This document shows positions 42,691 to 54,890 of a stretch of DNA of 64,000 bases, piece by piece; position 1 is the stretch's first letter, and every line of letters begins with the position of its first letter. The notes beneath the pieces are model-generated. The model saw only the letters and a program-made list of their open reading frames with translations. It ran no database searches and was not told where the DNA came from. A program made the translations under genes and the position numbers. This DNA is from Branchiostoma floridae (lineage: Eukaryota > Chordata > Leptocardii > Amphioxiformes > Branchiostomatidae), in NCBI RefSeq assembly GCF_000003815.2, contig NW_023365837.1:30145-94144 (forward strand), given 5' to 3'.

Positions 42691-43856
42691 TGTCATCAAC
42701 AGTCCCAGTGAGATCCTGGGAAGTTGTAGATGTAACACCAGTGTGGTAGCGGTGGTATTAGGCTGCCACACTAGTGTCACTTTCTGCACATCTTGAATAC
42801 AGAAATAAAAGACTTGTTGACTGTGATGTCATGTTTTGTTGTTTCAATTCTTGTTACGATGTTTATGGTCTTTGTGGTTTTTATCCATTTCCAAAGTTAT
42901 CACAAATAGCCACTGTGAACATGAGTCATTGCTTGACAACATGGCACTGCCATAGTACATTGCCTCCATACAGTAGTGTGCATAGCCCAGTGGTTCGTGG
43001 CCTGGCGCCTCTGAAACTAGAAGCCATTTTATTTTAGCATGAAAGTTCATTTGTGTTGGTAAATGGCATTATAGATAAACTAAACTGCCCAATTGATGGG
43101 GACTTACCCCCCCCCCCCCCCCAAAAAAAAAATTTGGAGCAAGTCCCAATCAATTTTATTGTTGGTTATCGGAGATAAAGTTAAGTTTATCCATAATAAA
43201 AGCCGTAAGTTTACATCCTGGCTGTTGTTACTCAACTGACATGTACGCTACTGGAAAGGGTCACAGTCCACAGGACAGGGTGTTAAGTTGTGGTCCACTC
43301 AGTCCATTTTTCTTTTTTTTCATTTTTACCCAGGGTTGCACAGCTCAGTGTTACTGTCACTCCTTTGCAGTCACTGTGGTGCCCTGTTCCTTGTTGAAAA
43401 GAGCAGAATTTTCCCAGTACAATGAACCTGCAGTCCTGTAAATACTGTACATTAGTGTATAGTTAGCCTGTGTTTACACAAGCTCTCGCTGGCCAGAGTT
43501 AATTACCCCCTCCCCCAACGGCGGCAATCGTAGGGCCGGCCACTAGGGGTGCGATTTTAGTCAGGCTATAGTGTATAGCATCCCTATCAGTATCACAACC
43601 AGTAGAAGAATACTAGTAGCTCTTCAATGAGCTAAACTGAATCATCACATGTTCAGAGCCTAGTGTGGCCTAGATCTGCTACATCCCATACAGACCCCCC
43701 CTTGGAAATGTGACTGAGGCATAAGTAGGGAGCATTGTCCGTTACAAGCATTCACTGTAGCATACAGTGAAAACTTCATGTGTGTATTCTTTCTTTTGAA
43801 TTTGATCTATGACATGACAATTCTAACAATTGTGCCTCTTTTTTTTTCCCTCCCAG

Positions 43857-46800
43857 CCTCTACTGTACTCCTACTTCCGTAGCTCATGTGCCTGGAGGGT
43901 TCGCATTGGTATGTTATTATTAATATCCATCAATATACAACAGTCTACATTATTGCTAATCAATTCCTTCTACTCGTAACAGGACATGAAAATGCATGAA
44001 ATGCCATTTTTTAAGTCCTTATTTCATAGTAGAGTCACACAGCATGAACATCAATTGGCCAACAATTCTGCTAGCTCTATATCTAACTGACTTTTGGCTG
44101 TGTTACGCCCAATGTTCTCTAATTGATCATTGCATGATTTTTTAGGGATTGTTCAATGTTAGCATGTCACTGGGCTCCATAAAAGGGTAGATTTGAAAGG
44201 GTAGATTTTGGCAAAGTTACACATTGTCAATGTACTACTACTAGGCTCATGAAATGATTTTTCCCCACCAAGTCTAGGTTTCTCTTCACTTTGAATTTAG
44301 TGCTTGTTGTAACTGTTTATTTTGATTTCTTCTACATGTTCTAGCTCTGAACCTGAAGGGAATTGAGTATGACCAGGCTCCGGTGCATCTCATAAAGGAT
44401 GGCGGACAACAGGTAAACAACACAACTGCTTTATGATTTGGACATTACATAAAACCATACAATCATGTTACAATCCAAATATCTTAGTTTAAAACTAGCT
44501 TGAAACATTTAGAAGTCATTGCTCAGTTAAAATCTTTTTTTTTTTCAACCTTTATTAAAGCTTGGTACATCTTCGGCCTAAGCCGTTTTTCAAGATTTCA
44601 AGGGTGGAGGAGGTCAGAGGTCTTGTCTAAAATCTTAATACATTTGTAGTACACAAAAAATACAATTCTACATTCCATAATCACTTTCAAAGTAGTAAAC
44701 ATGATATCAGTCCACCTCATAGTCCATAGTTGCGTAATTCTCGTCGAGGAAATTACTGGATGTACTATTAAGAAGGCATGACCTCTGACCTCCTCAACCC
44801 TTCAAATCTTCAAAAACTTGTTCAAAGTTCATGAAATGGCACTTTGTATTCCAGTTGAAGGATTGTCTTGTTGTATTGTCTAATCCCTGTCTCTAATCCC
44901 TACAATACAATGTCCCTGTCTCCAAACAGAACTCAGAAGAGTACAAGCAGAAGAACCCCATGGCACAGGTGCCCACCCTGATCATAGATGGACACAAACT
45001 CACCCAGTCTGTAAGCACACTCATTCGACTATTGTATTTTTCTTCACATATATATATGATCTATACTAGCAGTGTATGTACTAGAAAATGAAAGGCATCA
45101 ACACTCAAATAAAGAATAAAACAGTGTTGGGTAGCAAGTAGTTAGTGCATTTTTAAATAGCAGGTATTGCTTCATCCAAACCAATCAATTAATGATATCA
45201 AGTCAGTGTACAATGGTTTAAAACTGCCCACGCTAAAGTGGGGTTGTCTTGCATAACAGCAAGATGTTTGGCCCATGATCCAGAGGTCATGGGTTCAAAT
45301 CCATTAATTTTGCGCTCTTGGGAAAGACACTTTATTAGTTTATATAGATTCTATAGCTTTCCTCACTTTATTCAGGTGAAAATGAGTGAAATGCTTCAGT
45401 TTAAGGAGAGCCATACCTCAAGCACGTTAAAGAACCCAGTACACTTACAAAAAAGAGTAAGGGTCCTTCATGGTATGATTGGCTCAAACCTATAGCCGCA
45501 CCTTGGCAATTGCTGTCGTATTTAGGTCACTAGTGCCAAATGGCAGCTCACTCTAGACTCATATGATTTAGCCCTTTTTGTCTGTGAATAGAGTGTTGTC
45601 GGCCTCCCCAATGATGATTGTGACAGAGTTTATTTGTATTGATCCTGAAGAAGGCAACAGTGCCCGTTGAAAATTTGATCCATGTATACCTTTGTGTTGG
45701 AAGAAAGTTAAGCATTGTACTGAGCTTATTTGTAGTGTATAATAATACTGTATGTTGTAACTTTTTAGATGGCAATCCTGGAATACCTGGAGGAAACTCG
45801 TCCTGACCCTCCCCTCCTGCCTAAAGACCCTGCTACAAGGGCAAAGGTAAGGAAGGATGTAGTGTACCTCATAAAAAGCTGTTTGAAACAAGTGCATAAT
45901 TATCTAAATGTGTAAGATGATGAAAACCTATTACTAGATTGACATTTTGCATTAGAATGTGATATTTTTGAAAACGATTCTTTGAAAATTAGGGTCTGTA
46001 GGTAGAATTCTCCTTTTTCATATTCTTTTTTGTTTTAAATTTTGATCAAAGGGATCCAACAAATACCTTGGACCTTGATGAACCTTGAGGGGGGACATCT
46101 AGCGATACAGTTAAATAATGCAAAACTGAAATGCATCATGATCAGGACATCATTCTGGTATTTTCAACATCATACACAGTATTTCAATATGTTATGCCAT
46201 GTTTCAACATAAATGGGGCTTGGCCTTACCAGTTGTAACATTCAAAGCTGTGGCCAGTTGGCATGCAACTAAAACCAGCTACCTGTCAATATTTTGGTTA
46301 CCGGTTACTTCTTCTGTTACCTTCCTCAACACAATACTGACTGTGGTTCTGCTTCCCACTGCTAGGTGGAGCTGCAGTGGGACAGACCTCTATCTAACAT
46401 CTTTTTATCAATCCATGCAGAAACTATTCACAGACACATAGATCACCATCATCTATTCAAATTGAATGATATCTTGTATATTCCAGGTTCGGATGATTGC
46501 AGAGACTGTTAACGCAGGCATCCAACCCATTCAGGTGACCTTCCATTTTATATACTTCCAATGTGAAATCTCTACTGTCATTGACATTGACATCATTGAA
46601 AATAAGCAAGCTTTCTACGGTTTCCTGTCTTTTGAAATAACTTATTACGTTCCTTCATTACAAAGTTTAGATTTTATGACTCTGGGTATTTCATTGGACT
46701 GCATCTGTTGCCAACAGTGATAGACTCACTAACTCACTCAGTCGCCAACTTGGGAAATTTATTATTAAATGTAAACAAAAATCGTAATTGGCGAAATGTT

Positions 46801-49800
46801 GAAATTGGCTCGAACTAGACTTAAACTAGTTGCCAACAGGCCTGATCACTACAAATCTTTTTTTATGAATCTTTATCATTTTACCTTACTTTTAATTTCA
46901 TTCAGCAGTAACACTGCAATCTGCAATAAAGTTGTCATATATCTCATTTTGAGCCAAAAATAAGGATGTGACATTCTGGGATGCTGCCATTTTGTTTGTA
47001 GAGGTCACTTATTTTATCCGTGTTTCGTTTCGTCGGTGTTACAGCAATGGAAAATTGGCGGAAAAAGATGCAAAGTTGCCGGAATAATTTGTTGCCAAAA
47101 GATTCTCCCCTGATACCCACATGAATAATCTCAGAACACAAGACATTGCTGCGCTATATCTGATATCTACCCCCCTTTCTTTCCCCCCTCCCCAGAACCT
47201 GAGTGTGCTACAGAAGGTCGGGGATGAGAAGAAGATGGAGTGGGGGCACTACTGGATTGACCGAGGATTCACAGGTGAACCTACTGTAAACCTTGAAATG
47301 TCTGCGATGTTTTCATTTTTGAGATAGCTTCTCAACTACTGACTGATGACACAGAAAATATGCATATCCACTGTATCACTAATGTACTAGAAAATTGCTT
47401 TAACTGCTATCTTACAACAACATGAAAACCTTCTTTCTCCTTCTACTGCCAAACTTAGTTCCCATGAAAAAAAATTAGTTCACAGCGTTCTTCTTTCTTC
47501 CGTTCAACATTGCATTCAGAGATTGGCATGTCATCATCATCATCATTGGCATGTAAAATATTTTAAACATTTAACTTTGCATGTTAAAAACTTCCAAAGT
47601 GTTTGCACTGTGAAGGTCTCATACTGTATCATGTAATATACCCCATTAGTTTTGCATTTCTGTTTTCTTCAGAAGAATTTCCCATTAGTTTTGCATTTCT
47701 GTTATCTCCAGAATTATTGCCCTTAACACATTCATTCTATATATTGCCTCAAAATCCTTTACTTTGTAACAAACTGATTCCTTCCTCATTGGCTGTAAAG
47801 TATAAGTCAGAGACTGTGACACAATTCCAAAGATTAGCAAAAAAGTTTGCAAAATGAGATATCTGCTTTAGGACAACATTTTATTGCTTTAAGTTCTGTT
47901 AACACGTGTACTTATTACAAATACAAATGCAGCATAACTTATTGTTGCAGCTTTGGAAACTGTGCTGGGTGAGACTGCAGGAAAATACTGTGTGGGTGAC
48001 CAGGTGAGCTGACATTATCCAATATGATGTTTGTATCTTCGTTTGTTTATACTGTTCTCCCTCCAGCCTTCTGGATTTTTTTCTAAATATCTTTTCTAAA
48101 TATCTATCACTTCTTTGACTACTTCCAGGTCACTATGGCGGACCTGTGTCTGGTACCACAGCTGTATAATGCCACTAGGTAAGTTTACAGGATTCTAATT
48201 TTTTCCTGGTGTGTTTGAAGACCACTCTCAATCCCAGAAGCAAAAGTTCTCAGTTTCTTCAGATTCAAGTTTCTGAATGCAACAAAGTTAATGCTGGCTC
48301 ACCTTTGTCTGAGGGTAACCTATATTCATTGTTTGTAAGAAAAAGGTATATAGGGATATAAAGTCTACGGACATTGGTTTCAAATCTGAACATTTTTTGT
48401 GCTGTTTTTAAAGACAACGGATAAAGGTCACCCCACAGATAAAGGTGAACTAGCGTTAGATGTGTTGGCAACTTTTGTTTGGACTTGCAGCAGTTGCATC
48501 ATGTACAACACCAATGCAATGTGTTTCTGAATACTTGTTTGTGCCAGTAAAACGAAAACTTGTTTGCTAATGATCGACTTGGCTCCCTGGCAACCATCCC
48601 CATACATATACCTCCAAAGAAAGTGGTTGACGTTCAGAAATGTAGACTGAGGTGGTCTTAAAAAGCAGAACAAATGTTGTGTTCTGATTCCTACTAGGGT
48701 CAGAAGGAAGAAATTCTCTCCGTCTTTTTATCTTAATGAATTAAATCTGAATGTAAAACTACCGATTGAAAATAGTATTTCAGATTGAAAATTGTATATT
48801 CTTTGGCAATGGCTGACAAAAAAAGTCTTGGGTTGGTAAACAAGAAACACAACATTATTCCTAAGCCTTAGCAATTTAATTTTCTTCTTGCTATGGACCA
48901 AAATTGATTTGAATTGTATATTCTTTGGCAAAGGCTGACAAAAAAATTTTGGGTCGGTAAACAAGAAACACAACATTTTTCCTAAGCCTTAGCCTTATAT
49001 AAGGGACCGTACGGCATTTAGCGAGGGGGGAGGGCCGGTCGCCAGGGGGGGGAGGGCCAAGCAAAAAAATATTTTGCCAGGGGGAGGGCCTAGCAAAATT
49101 TTTTTTACTTGGGGGGAGGGCCAAGCAAAAAAAAAAATAGCTTGGTCTGCCAGCAAAATATGTCCCTTAAAATCCAAGAAACGGCGTTTCAGAGGGTCAA
49201 GATTTCAAAATTTTTCTGGACCTCTGCAAGGGATCGCCCGAGGTTGGCGCTCGGGACACAGTGAAAATGCGAAAGGGAGGGGGCGGGGCTTATGCATCGA
49301 CCTCGAAAACCTTCTTCACGTACAGAAATGTTATTATATATAATAAGCTCTGTATTAGTCTGCCAGCAAAATTTACCCCTGTCTTATTGCCCTCAAAATG
49401 TAAGAAATGGCGTTTCAGAGCTCGAGGGTAAATATTTGCAAATTTCCCTGGATCCCTTTTGACGTGACCAGCCTCGCGCCTTTGATGACCGACATCGTGA
49501 TAATGTGTTTGGAGGGGATTTAATTTTGTATTTCTAAATTGAAATGCTATTAAAGTTAGCTTTGTTTGTCAGCAAAATATCTCCTCAAACTGAAGGAAAT
49601 AGCTTTTAAGAGGGTCAAGATTTCAAAATTCTCCCGGACCTACCTTGGGATTCTTCGTTTCTTTGGCGCCGAACATGGTGTTCGGAACGTCGCTCTCAAA
49701 AACTTGAAACCCTCGTATTTTTTTTTCATAGAAATGTCATCTAACCAGCAAATTTCCCATAAAAAAGCAATGCAGGAAATCGTGGCAAAAAAAGCGTGGC

Positions 49801-51960
49801 ATTTCTAAAAGATCTTCTGCCAGTCTGCGGTCTCACGCCCGCCGGCGACCGGTCTTACCCCGCCGTGGGAAAATCAGCGTCACGCGTCGGCGCCCCCCTC
49901 CCCACTACAGTTTTGGAAGTCGAATCGTGCTGTCGTTTTGGTTTTCATTTTCCCCCCCGATTTACCGTAAGTTATTACCACCACAGAACCAATAAAAAGT
50001 CCAAAATATATGTAAATTGAAAATAGTTTCCGTCAAGCCGCTCAGGCCCGCGAGCTTGCAATACGTAAATTTAGGGAGCGGGGCGCACGCCGCTTCGTGG
50101 CGCAAATCTACTAGAAATCCAGGTACAAATGCTTTTTAGGTGTTGTTTTAATATCAAAACAATGAAATAGCTTCTAAAAAGGAAATATTTATGCCTCTAT
50201 GAAGCAGATATTCATCCCTCTATTAAGCAGATATTTTGAGCCATTCTGTTTTCCTTTTTTTACTAGGGGTGAGAGATCTGCTTCTCGATGAAAATCATGA
50301 AAAAGTATGACGCAAAGGACATTTCCGAATGCGGGAGCGCAGTGTTTTATTGGCGTCTTGAATATTTTTTTTCAAAGTTGATAGGAGGGGGGAGGGCCAG
50401 ACCTAGAGGGTCATCTTTGGTCTGCATAGGTTTTCTTGATGATACATGTACTGTAAGTTCATTTATGTTCACGAGATTCGCTAAGACCTTATCTTCATGA
50501 ACTCATCTCCTCATGAACTTTTTTTACTGTATTGCCCCCTTCCCCACACCTTTCATTCCAAATATTCAATCTCAAAATCAAATGCGTGTGCAATACTACT
50601 AGAACTATCAAGGACAAGACTCAATCGATAACAGAGCATTTATTCTTTTCAGACCGAAATGAAAGTTTTAAATTCAACATTGTACATTGTAGATGGTCTA
50701 TTTTGTAATATGTGATTATTATGTTATGAGGTTCCATGAAATTTGTTTGATTGTATTCATAGAAAATTCTTCAAAAAAGATACTTGCTTCTGGGGTTGAG
50801 AGTACAATAATTCCAATTTAACAATGCATGTACACTACAGCTGAATAAATCAAATCAAAATCAAATCAAATCATTTAAACAAAATTACTACAATATTTAT
50901 AAATTGACATCCCTAATTTAACATTGAATTCCAAGCAAGCCGCATTGACCACAAAATATTTAGGGTGTCGATTTAGTGACTCTTTTTTTTCTTCAAATTT
51001 TATCTTTTTCTATAGAAACAAAGTGAACATGGACAAATTCCCCGTGATTTCCGCCATCATAAAACGCTGTTCGGAGCTGGAATCGTTCCAGGCCGCCCAT
51101 CCATTCAGCCAGCCAGACTTTGTTGAGAAGGAAATATAGAATACGGACTGTAAATGCATTAAGTTTATAGTGATTTTATGTTCTAGCGTATGTAGAGACC
51201 TCTTAACTTCAAGCTCCAAACCACAACAAAAATTGTTCTGCCTACCTGCTTACCTTTTGTCTAGTAGTACACATTATGTACAAGTCCTCACAAAACATTG
51301 CACATGCAGTTACAAACTGTCTTAACAACGTAAATGAAGTATACATTGTACATGACTATAGGTACAATCTACATTGTACATGATATATATTTTTTTGGGG
51401 GGGGGGGGGTTCTTTTGTAGATTTTTTTTTACTAGCAAGATGAGCATTGCAGGCGCTAGTTTTGTATGGGGGTTAGGGGCATGCAACTTTGAAAAATCAA
51501 CCCTCTAAAATGGCATCTTCTGTGTTTTTGAGAAGGTAGCCCTTCCAGATCTGTATAGATTTTGTAACAATGTCACTGCAATTCCTGTCTAAAATCATCT
51601 ACTTGAAACTAATGTTGTTACTACATGTAAGCCCATAAGAATGATACCTGTTAACAAGACTTGTGAGCTCCTGATGATATGATAACCAGGCTAGTTAGCT
51701 GCTGCCTTCTGAATTTAGCATTGAACATTCGCATTATCGTAATGTTCCTAAAGTGTGAATCATGAACAATTCTCATTGTACCCTTCAGTACATGTATAAG
51801 GAAAAAAGGCTACTTGATTTTCATACATTCCAGGTTCAAGGTGGACCTGTCCAAGTTCCCCGCCATCACGCGAGTGTGCGGAAACCTGGCGGAGCTGGAG
51901 GCCTTCAAGGCGGCCGACTACTCTCGACAGCCCGACACCCCTGAAGACCTCAAGGCCTGA
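43857..51960 (+). CDS. GSTZ1: Maleylacetoacetate isomerase / glutathione S-transferase zeta
   Basis: This enzyme uses glutathione to turn maleylacetoacetate into fumarylacetoacetate, the step before the last in tyrosine breakdown; it is cytosolic. Nine exons join in phase: 43857-43908, 44345-44412, 44930-45010, 45769-45846, 46487-46534, 47196-47274, 47951-48003, 48129-48178, 51834-51960 (636 nt, 211 residues plus stop). The thioredoxin-like half carries the zeta signature YSYFRSSCAWRVRIALNLKG with the active-site SSC. NPMAQVPTL holds the glutathione cis-proline, and MAILEYLEETRP and GIQPIQNLSVL follow. The C-terminal half has YCVGDQVTMADLCLVPQ and ends RQPDTPEDLKA. The first exon listed has no ATG, so a short upstream coding exon is missing; see 36493-36513 and the MADF gene. 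An alternative last exon is at 51016-51139. AATAAA at 52796-52801 is a likely polyadenylation signal. Confidence 0.93.
44560..44820. repeat. Inverted repeat in GSTZ1 intron 3
   Basis: The arms GTTTTTCAAGATTTCAAGGG...GGAGGTCAGAGGTC (about 44583-44625) and the complement (about 44772-44818) flank about 150 bp. This looks like a short MITE. It is non-coding. Confidence 0.5.
45233..45545 (+). mobile_element. tRNA-derived SINE, GSTZ1 intron 4
   Basis: A tRNA-like head has B-box GGTTCAAATCC, then CTCTTGGGAAAGACACTTTA, TCCTCACTTTATTCAGGTGAAAATGAG-type and TTAAAGAACCC blocks. These are the same order of modules as the SINE at 34675-35190 but on the plus strand. It is non-coding. Confidence 0.65.
46725..47110. 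repeat. Dispersed repeat shared with 42310-42690
   Basis: A diverged copy of the repeat at 42310-42690, with the shared GCCATTTTGTTTGTAGAGGTCA and AAAGTTGCCGGAATAATTTG blocks. It lies in GSTZ1 intron 6. Confidence 0.5.
48295..48458. mobile_element. MITE of the GAACTAGCGTTA family, GSTZ1 intron 9
   Basis: The left end (CTCACCTTTGTCTGAGGGTAACC) and right end (GATAAAGGTGAACTAGCGTTA) form diverged inverted termini, as in the copies at 3621 and 10415. It is about 164 bp and non-coding. Confidence 0.55.
48791..48993. repeat. Two-unit tandem repeat, 122-bp period, GSTZ1 intron 9
   Basis: ATTGTATATTCTTTGGCAA starts units at 48791 and 48913. Both continue with GGCTGACAAAAAAA, GGTAAACAAGAAACACAACAT and CCTAAGCCTTAGC. 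It is non-coding. Confidence 0.75.
48995..50430. repeat. Array of diverged G-rich repeats, GSTZ1 intron 9
   Basis: A GGCGTTTCAGAGGGTCAAGA-type block (or its variant) recurs at about 49180, 49405 and 49600, each followed by an AAATTTTTCTGGACC-like block. GGGGGGAGGGCC purine runs occur at about 49024-49120 and again at 50385. The array has strong strand asymmetry. It lies between GSTZ1 exon 48129-48178 and the alternative last exon 51016-51139. No gene is evident. Confidence 0.5.
51016..51139 (+). CDS. GSTZ1: GSTZ1 alternative last exon
   Basis: After acceptor TTCTATAG, a 41-codon frame reads NKVNMDKFPVISAIIKRCSE and then LESFQAAHPFSQPDFVEKEI with stop TAG at 51137-51139. It aligns along its whole length with the constitutive last exon (FKVDLSKFPAITRVCGNLAE, then LEAFKAADYSRQPDTPEDLKA). 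It has the same phase (it completes an AG|A arginine codon after 48178) and its own stop. It therefore looks like a tandem exon duplication that now offers a mutually exclusive C-terminus. It keeps the helix pattern but changes the terminal tail. I do not see an AATAAA close after it, so it could be used at low level or be decaying. Confidence 0.7.
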
Positions 51961-54051
51961 AGTCATTTTTCTGATCATGTTAACGTCCTTAGCTATGGAT
52001 GTGAGATAATGATTATAGACTGAGGCAGTTATCTTTCTCTTAACATGCTGTCTGTGTGGTTGGGTTTTAAAGTTCCCTTTTGTAGGATTTTGCTGTCAGA
52101 AATTGTAAATAATCTGAATTTAACACTCTCCATTCAGATTGACGTTTGCTACTTTTTTACAACATAATTGTATCAGTTGTCCACATTTTGAGCTTTGTTG
52201 AACAACTCCAAAGCAAGCCATACAAGTCCCAGAGTGTACATTTTATTGGTGTACATTTTATTGGTCCTCGGAATGGTCTTCTTTGGCTATTTTAAAGTCT
52301 GGTGGTACTCAAGACAAAACAAAGCAAATTTAGAAAAAGATCCCAGGTTTTCATAAGGCTCAAACATTTGCTAGGTAATGTGATATAATGGTAGAATCAA
52401 CTTATCAGGTAAAGACATTATCAAAACATCAATTTACTCTTACACTCTTATCCTACAATAGGGACCTTTAAAACACAATTCTCAAGAATGATTGAAAAGA
52501 AGTAAAGACAGTGTCTAATGTTAAGCTTGCCTTGAAGATAGCATACCGGAAATTCTGTTTAAAGCCCTCCCTTCTCTGCAATGATGATCATGGTGACATA
52601 ATCAGTTTTGTCAAGGCTGTAAAGCTATTGAAAGATTTTTATTTGCTTTTATCAGAAAAATCGGTGAAGCGGGCGACATATTGGTAACGTGAGAGTAGGT
52701 GGCTGGATGTTATTTGAATCTTTAAACGGATTAATGTATGTATTGATTTTATGTCTTTTCTTTGTTTCACTGAAATCATACCAAAGTAAAAGAGGAATAA
52801 AAGAGGAATGAAATATCTAATACATGTATCATCGTGAATTGTTTTGTGTGTTTTTTTGTTATATCCATATTGTTGATACCACCTTTAGATAACTTTTACC
52901 ATTCCCATTTTCTACATGTAATAAACCTGCCTATTTAAAATATTGTCAACACATTTTCCTGCTGATGCGACTTTGGACCTTGGCTAAGCCAACCTTTCTA
53001 TCCTGTCAGTCTCCTATTACACTATCTTCCATATCACATCCTGCCGCTACAATCTTTTTAGACACATACTAGGACAAACAAACATACAGACCAAAAAAAA
53101 GTACCTCCCTTTTGACGGAGGTAACATTTCCAGCAAATCTGCTGTATCTGTCTACATTATTTTACTGAACATCTTTTAGTTTTTCTTTATGTGAACAATC
53201 TTGTGGAAACTAGAGGGCCCGATACTTAGGTCACTTTTTCCATCATAAAAGCTTTTTACCCACAAAAACTCGTGACCATCCAAAACAAGAATTCGAAGAC
53301 CTCATATCTCCACGAAATAACTAATAAGTCTGATTATGTAACTGATTTCCACAGTTACATAATCTATGCTTGGCTATGTACATATTTAGATAACTTACAC
53401 AGTGTCACAATGTTGATTCTAGTATGATAACATTTTGTTAAATGTGTTGAACTTGTTCTTTTTTTTTAATTTCAGATTTTAATTAAGACAAAGTTTTCAC
53501 AAATAGAATCGTTAGATTGAAGATCCTTGACGAGTTTCAGTCATCTTCTGTCAATTGAAATGACAAGTTTCTAATTAGTGACAAAACTTTTACAAAGATG
53601 GCTAGAATTATTAAGAATATGAATTGAACAAGCTGCCAGTGGGCCCAAATTTGCACCACTCCTTCCTCACATTAATGGCTATCTGGCCCAAAACATTAAG
53701 GCTATATATAGCATTTCCAGGGCCAAAGTTACTAAAACAGGAAGTATAGCTGCGGTACCAAGGTCAATCACAAGGAGGCCAAATTTGAAGTTTACCATTG
53801 CGCTAACCCATGCACCAAATTCCATCACGCAATACGTTCTTTGGATATATCATATACTGTCAGAAATTCACATCGCACACACTCATGCGCATGCACACTC
53901 GCACACACACACATGCCATGTAGAAATATAATGCATCAAATTTTATGGACGTAACATTGTTATATGTTTTAAATAAAGATACGCACAATGCCTCACACAT
54001 GAACACCTACGCACAAGTAACACAGTACAATTGATGTAAACTTCAAAATAC
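51961..54051. other. GSTZ1 3' UTR and intergenic region towards Lefty
   Basis: 51961 to about 52820 is probably GSTZ1 3' UTR, ending after AATAAA at 52796-52801. From about 53200 to 53960 there is a diverged copy of the repeat seen at 9380-10085 (GTGGGCCCAAATTTGCACC, AAACAGGAAGTATAGCTGCGG, then a CACACAC tail). TTTATT at 54052-54057 could be the Lefty polyadenylation signal on the minus strand. Confidence 0.5.
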
Positions 54052-54890
54052 TTTATTTTTACTCCAAAATCACTCCTTACAAAGAAGCATAAATTCTTAA
54101 ATCTCAGCATCTGAAGGATAGGAACACTAAATCATGCTTGTCTCATGTGCTTCAAAAATATATGTTTTCTGTAATTACAATATTTACATCACGTTTTCTT
54201 TCGGTAACAAGTAAGTATACCCCTTCCTTGCCTATGCAGGTCTATGTACAAAGTGGTTCGATCGGACGCAACAGTTGGAGGTGCTATAGCAATAGAGCAT
54301 TCGTGGTTTTAAGTTTGTAAAAGAAGCTTACTTATTCAGGAAATGTACAATTGCAATCATATACAGTGGTACACAATTAGTAAAGATTTGTAATACTGAG
54401 AACACATGCCTAACGTTACGGGCAGAGGGCCCAATACACATCCCTATGGGTACCCACTCCAGGGGTCCCGCCTCATTGACTGTTTACCGCTTAGCATGTC
54501 TATTAGGTGAGAACAGGGTGTTATCACCACAGATGCCCAATACACATCCACAAGACTTGCGGCTACAGGCCATCAAAAATGCTTTGCAACAGTTTCTGAG
54601 TCAGAATAAGGTTTCACTGCGATTTTACCAATATAATAATGTATCAGTAAGTGATGACTTTGTATAGTCTTTTACAAGACGTTGGTCTTTAGTTTGTTTG
54701 ACAACCCAATACACATCCAGGACGGATGTGTATTGCCCCAGCATCTATTACCACAGCACACAATAACGTTAGTCCAGATCATCTCGGATATATACACTCC
54801 ATAAATACTCATTATGCCACACGAAACGGGCTTCTAGCTTTTTAACACCGGCATTTGCACAGTCATCGTTGTTGAAAGACTTTCGAGTTT

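Noticed and set aside
48890-49180. Overlapping frames in the G-rich array of the GSTZ1 intron
   Set aside because: Low-complexity G-rich repeat translations without similarity to any family I know.
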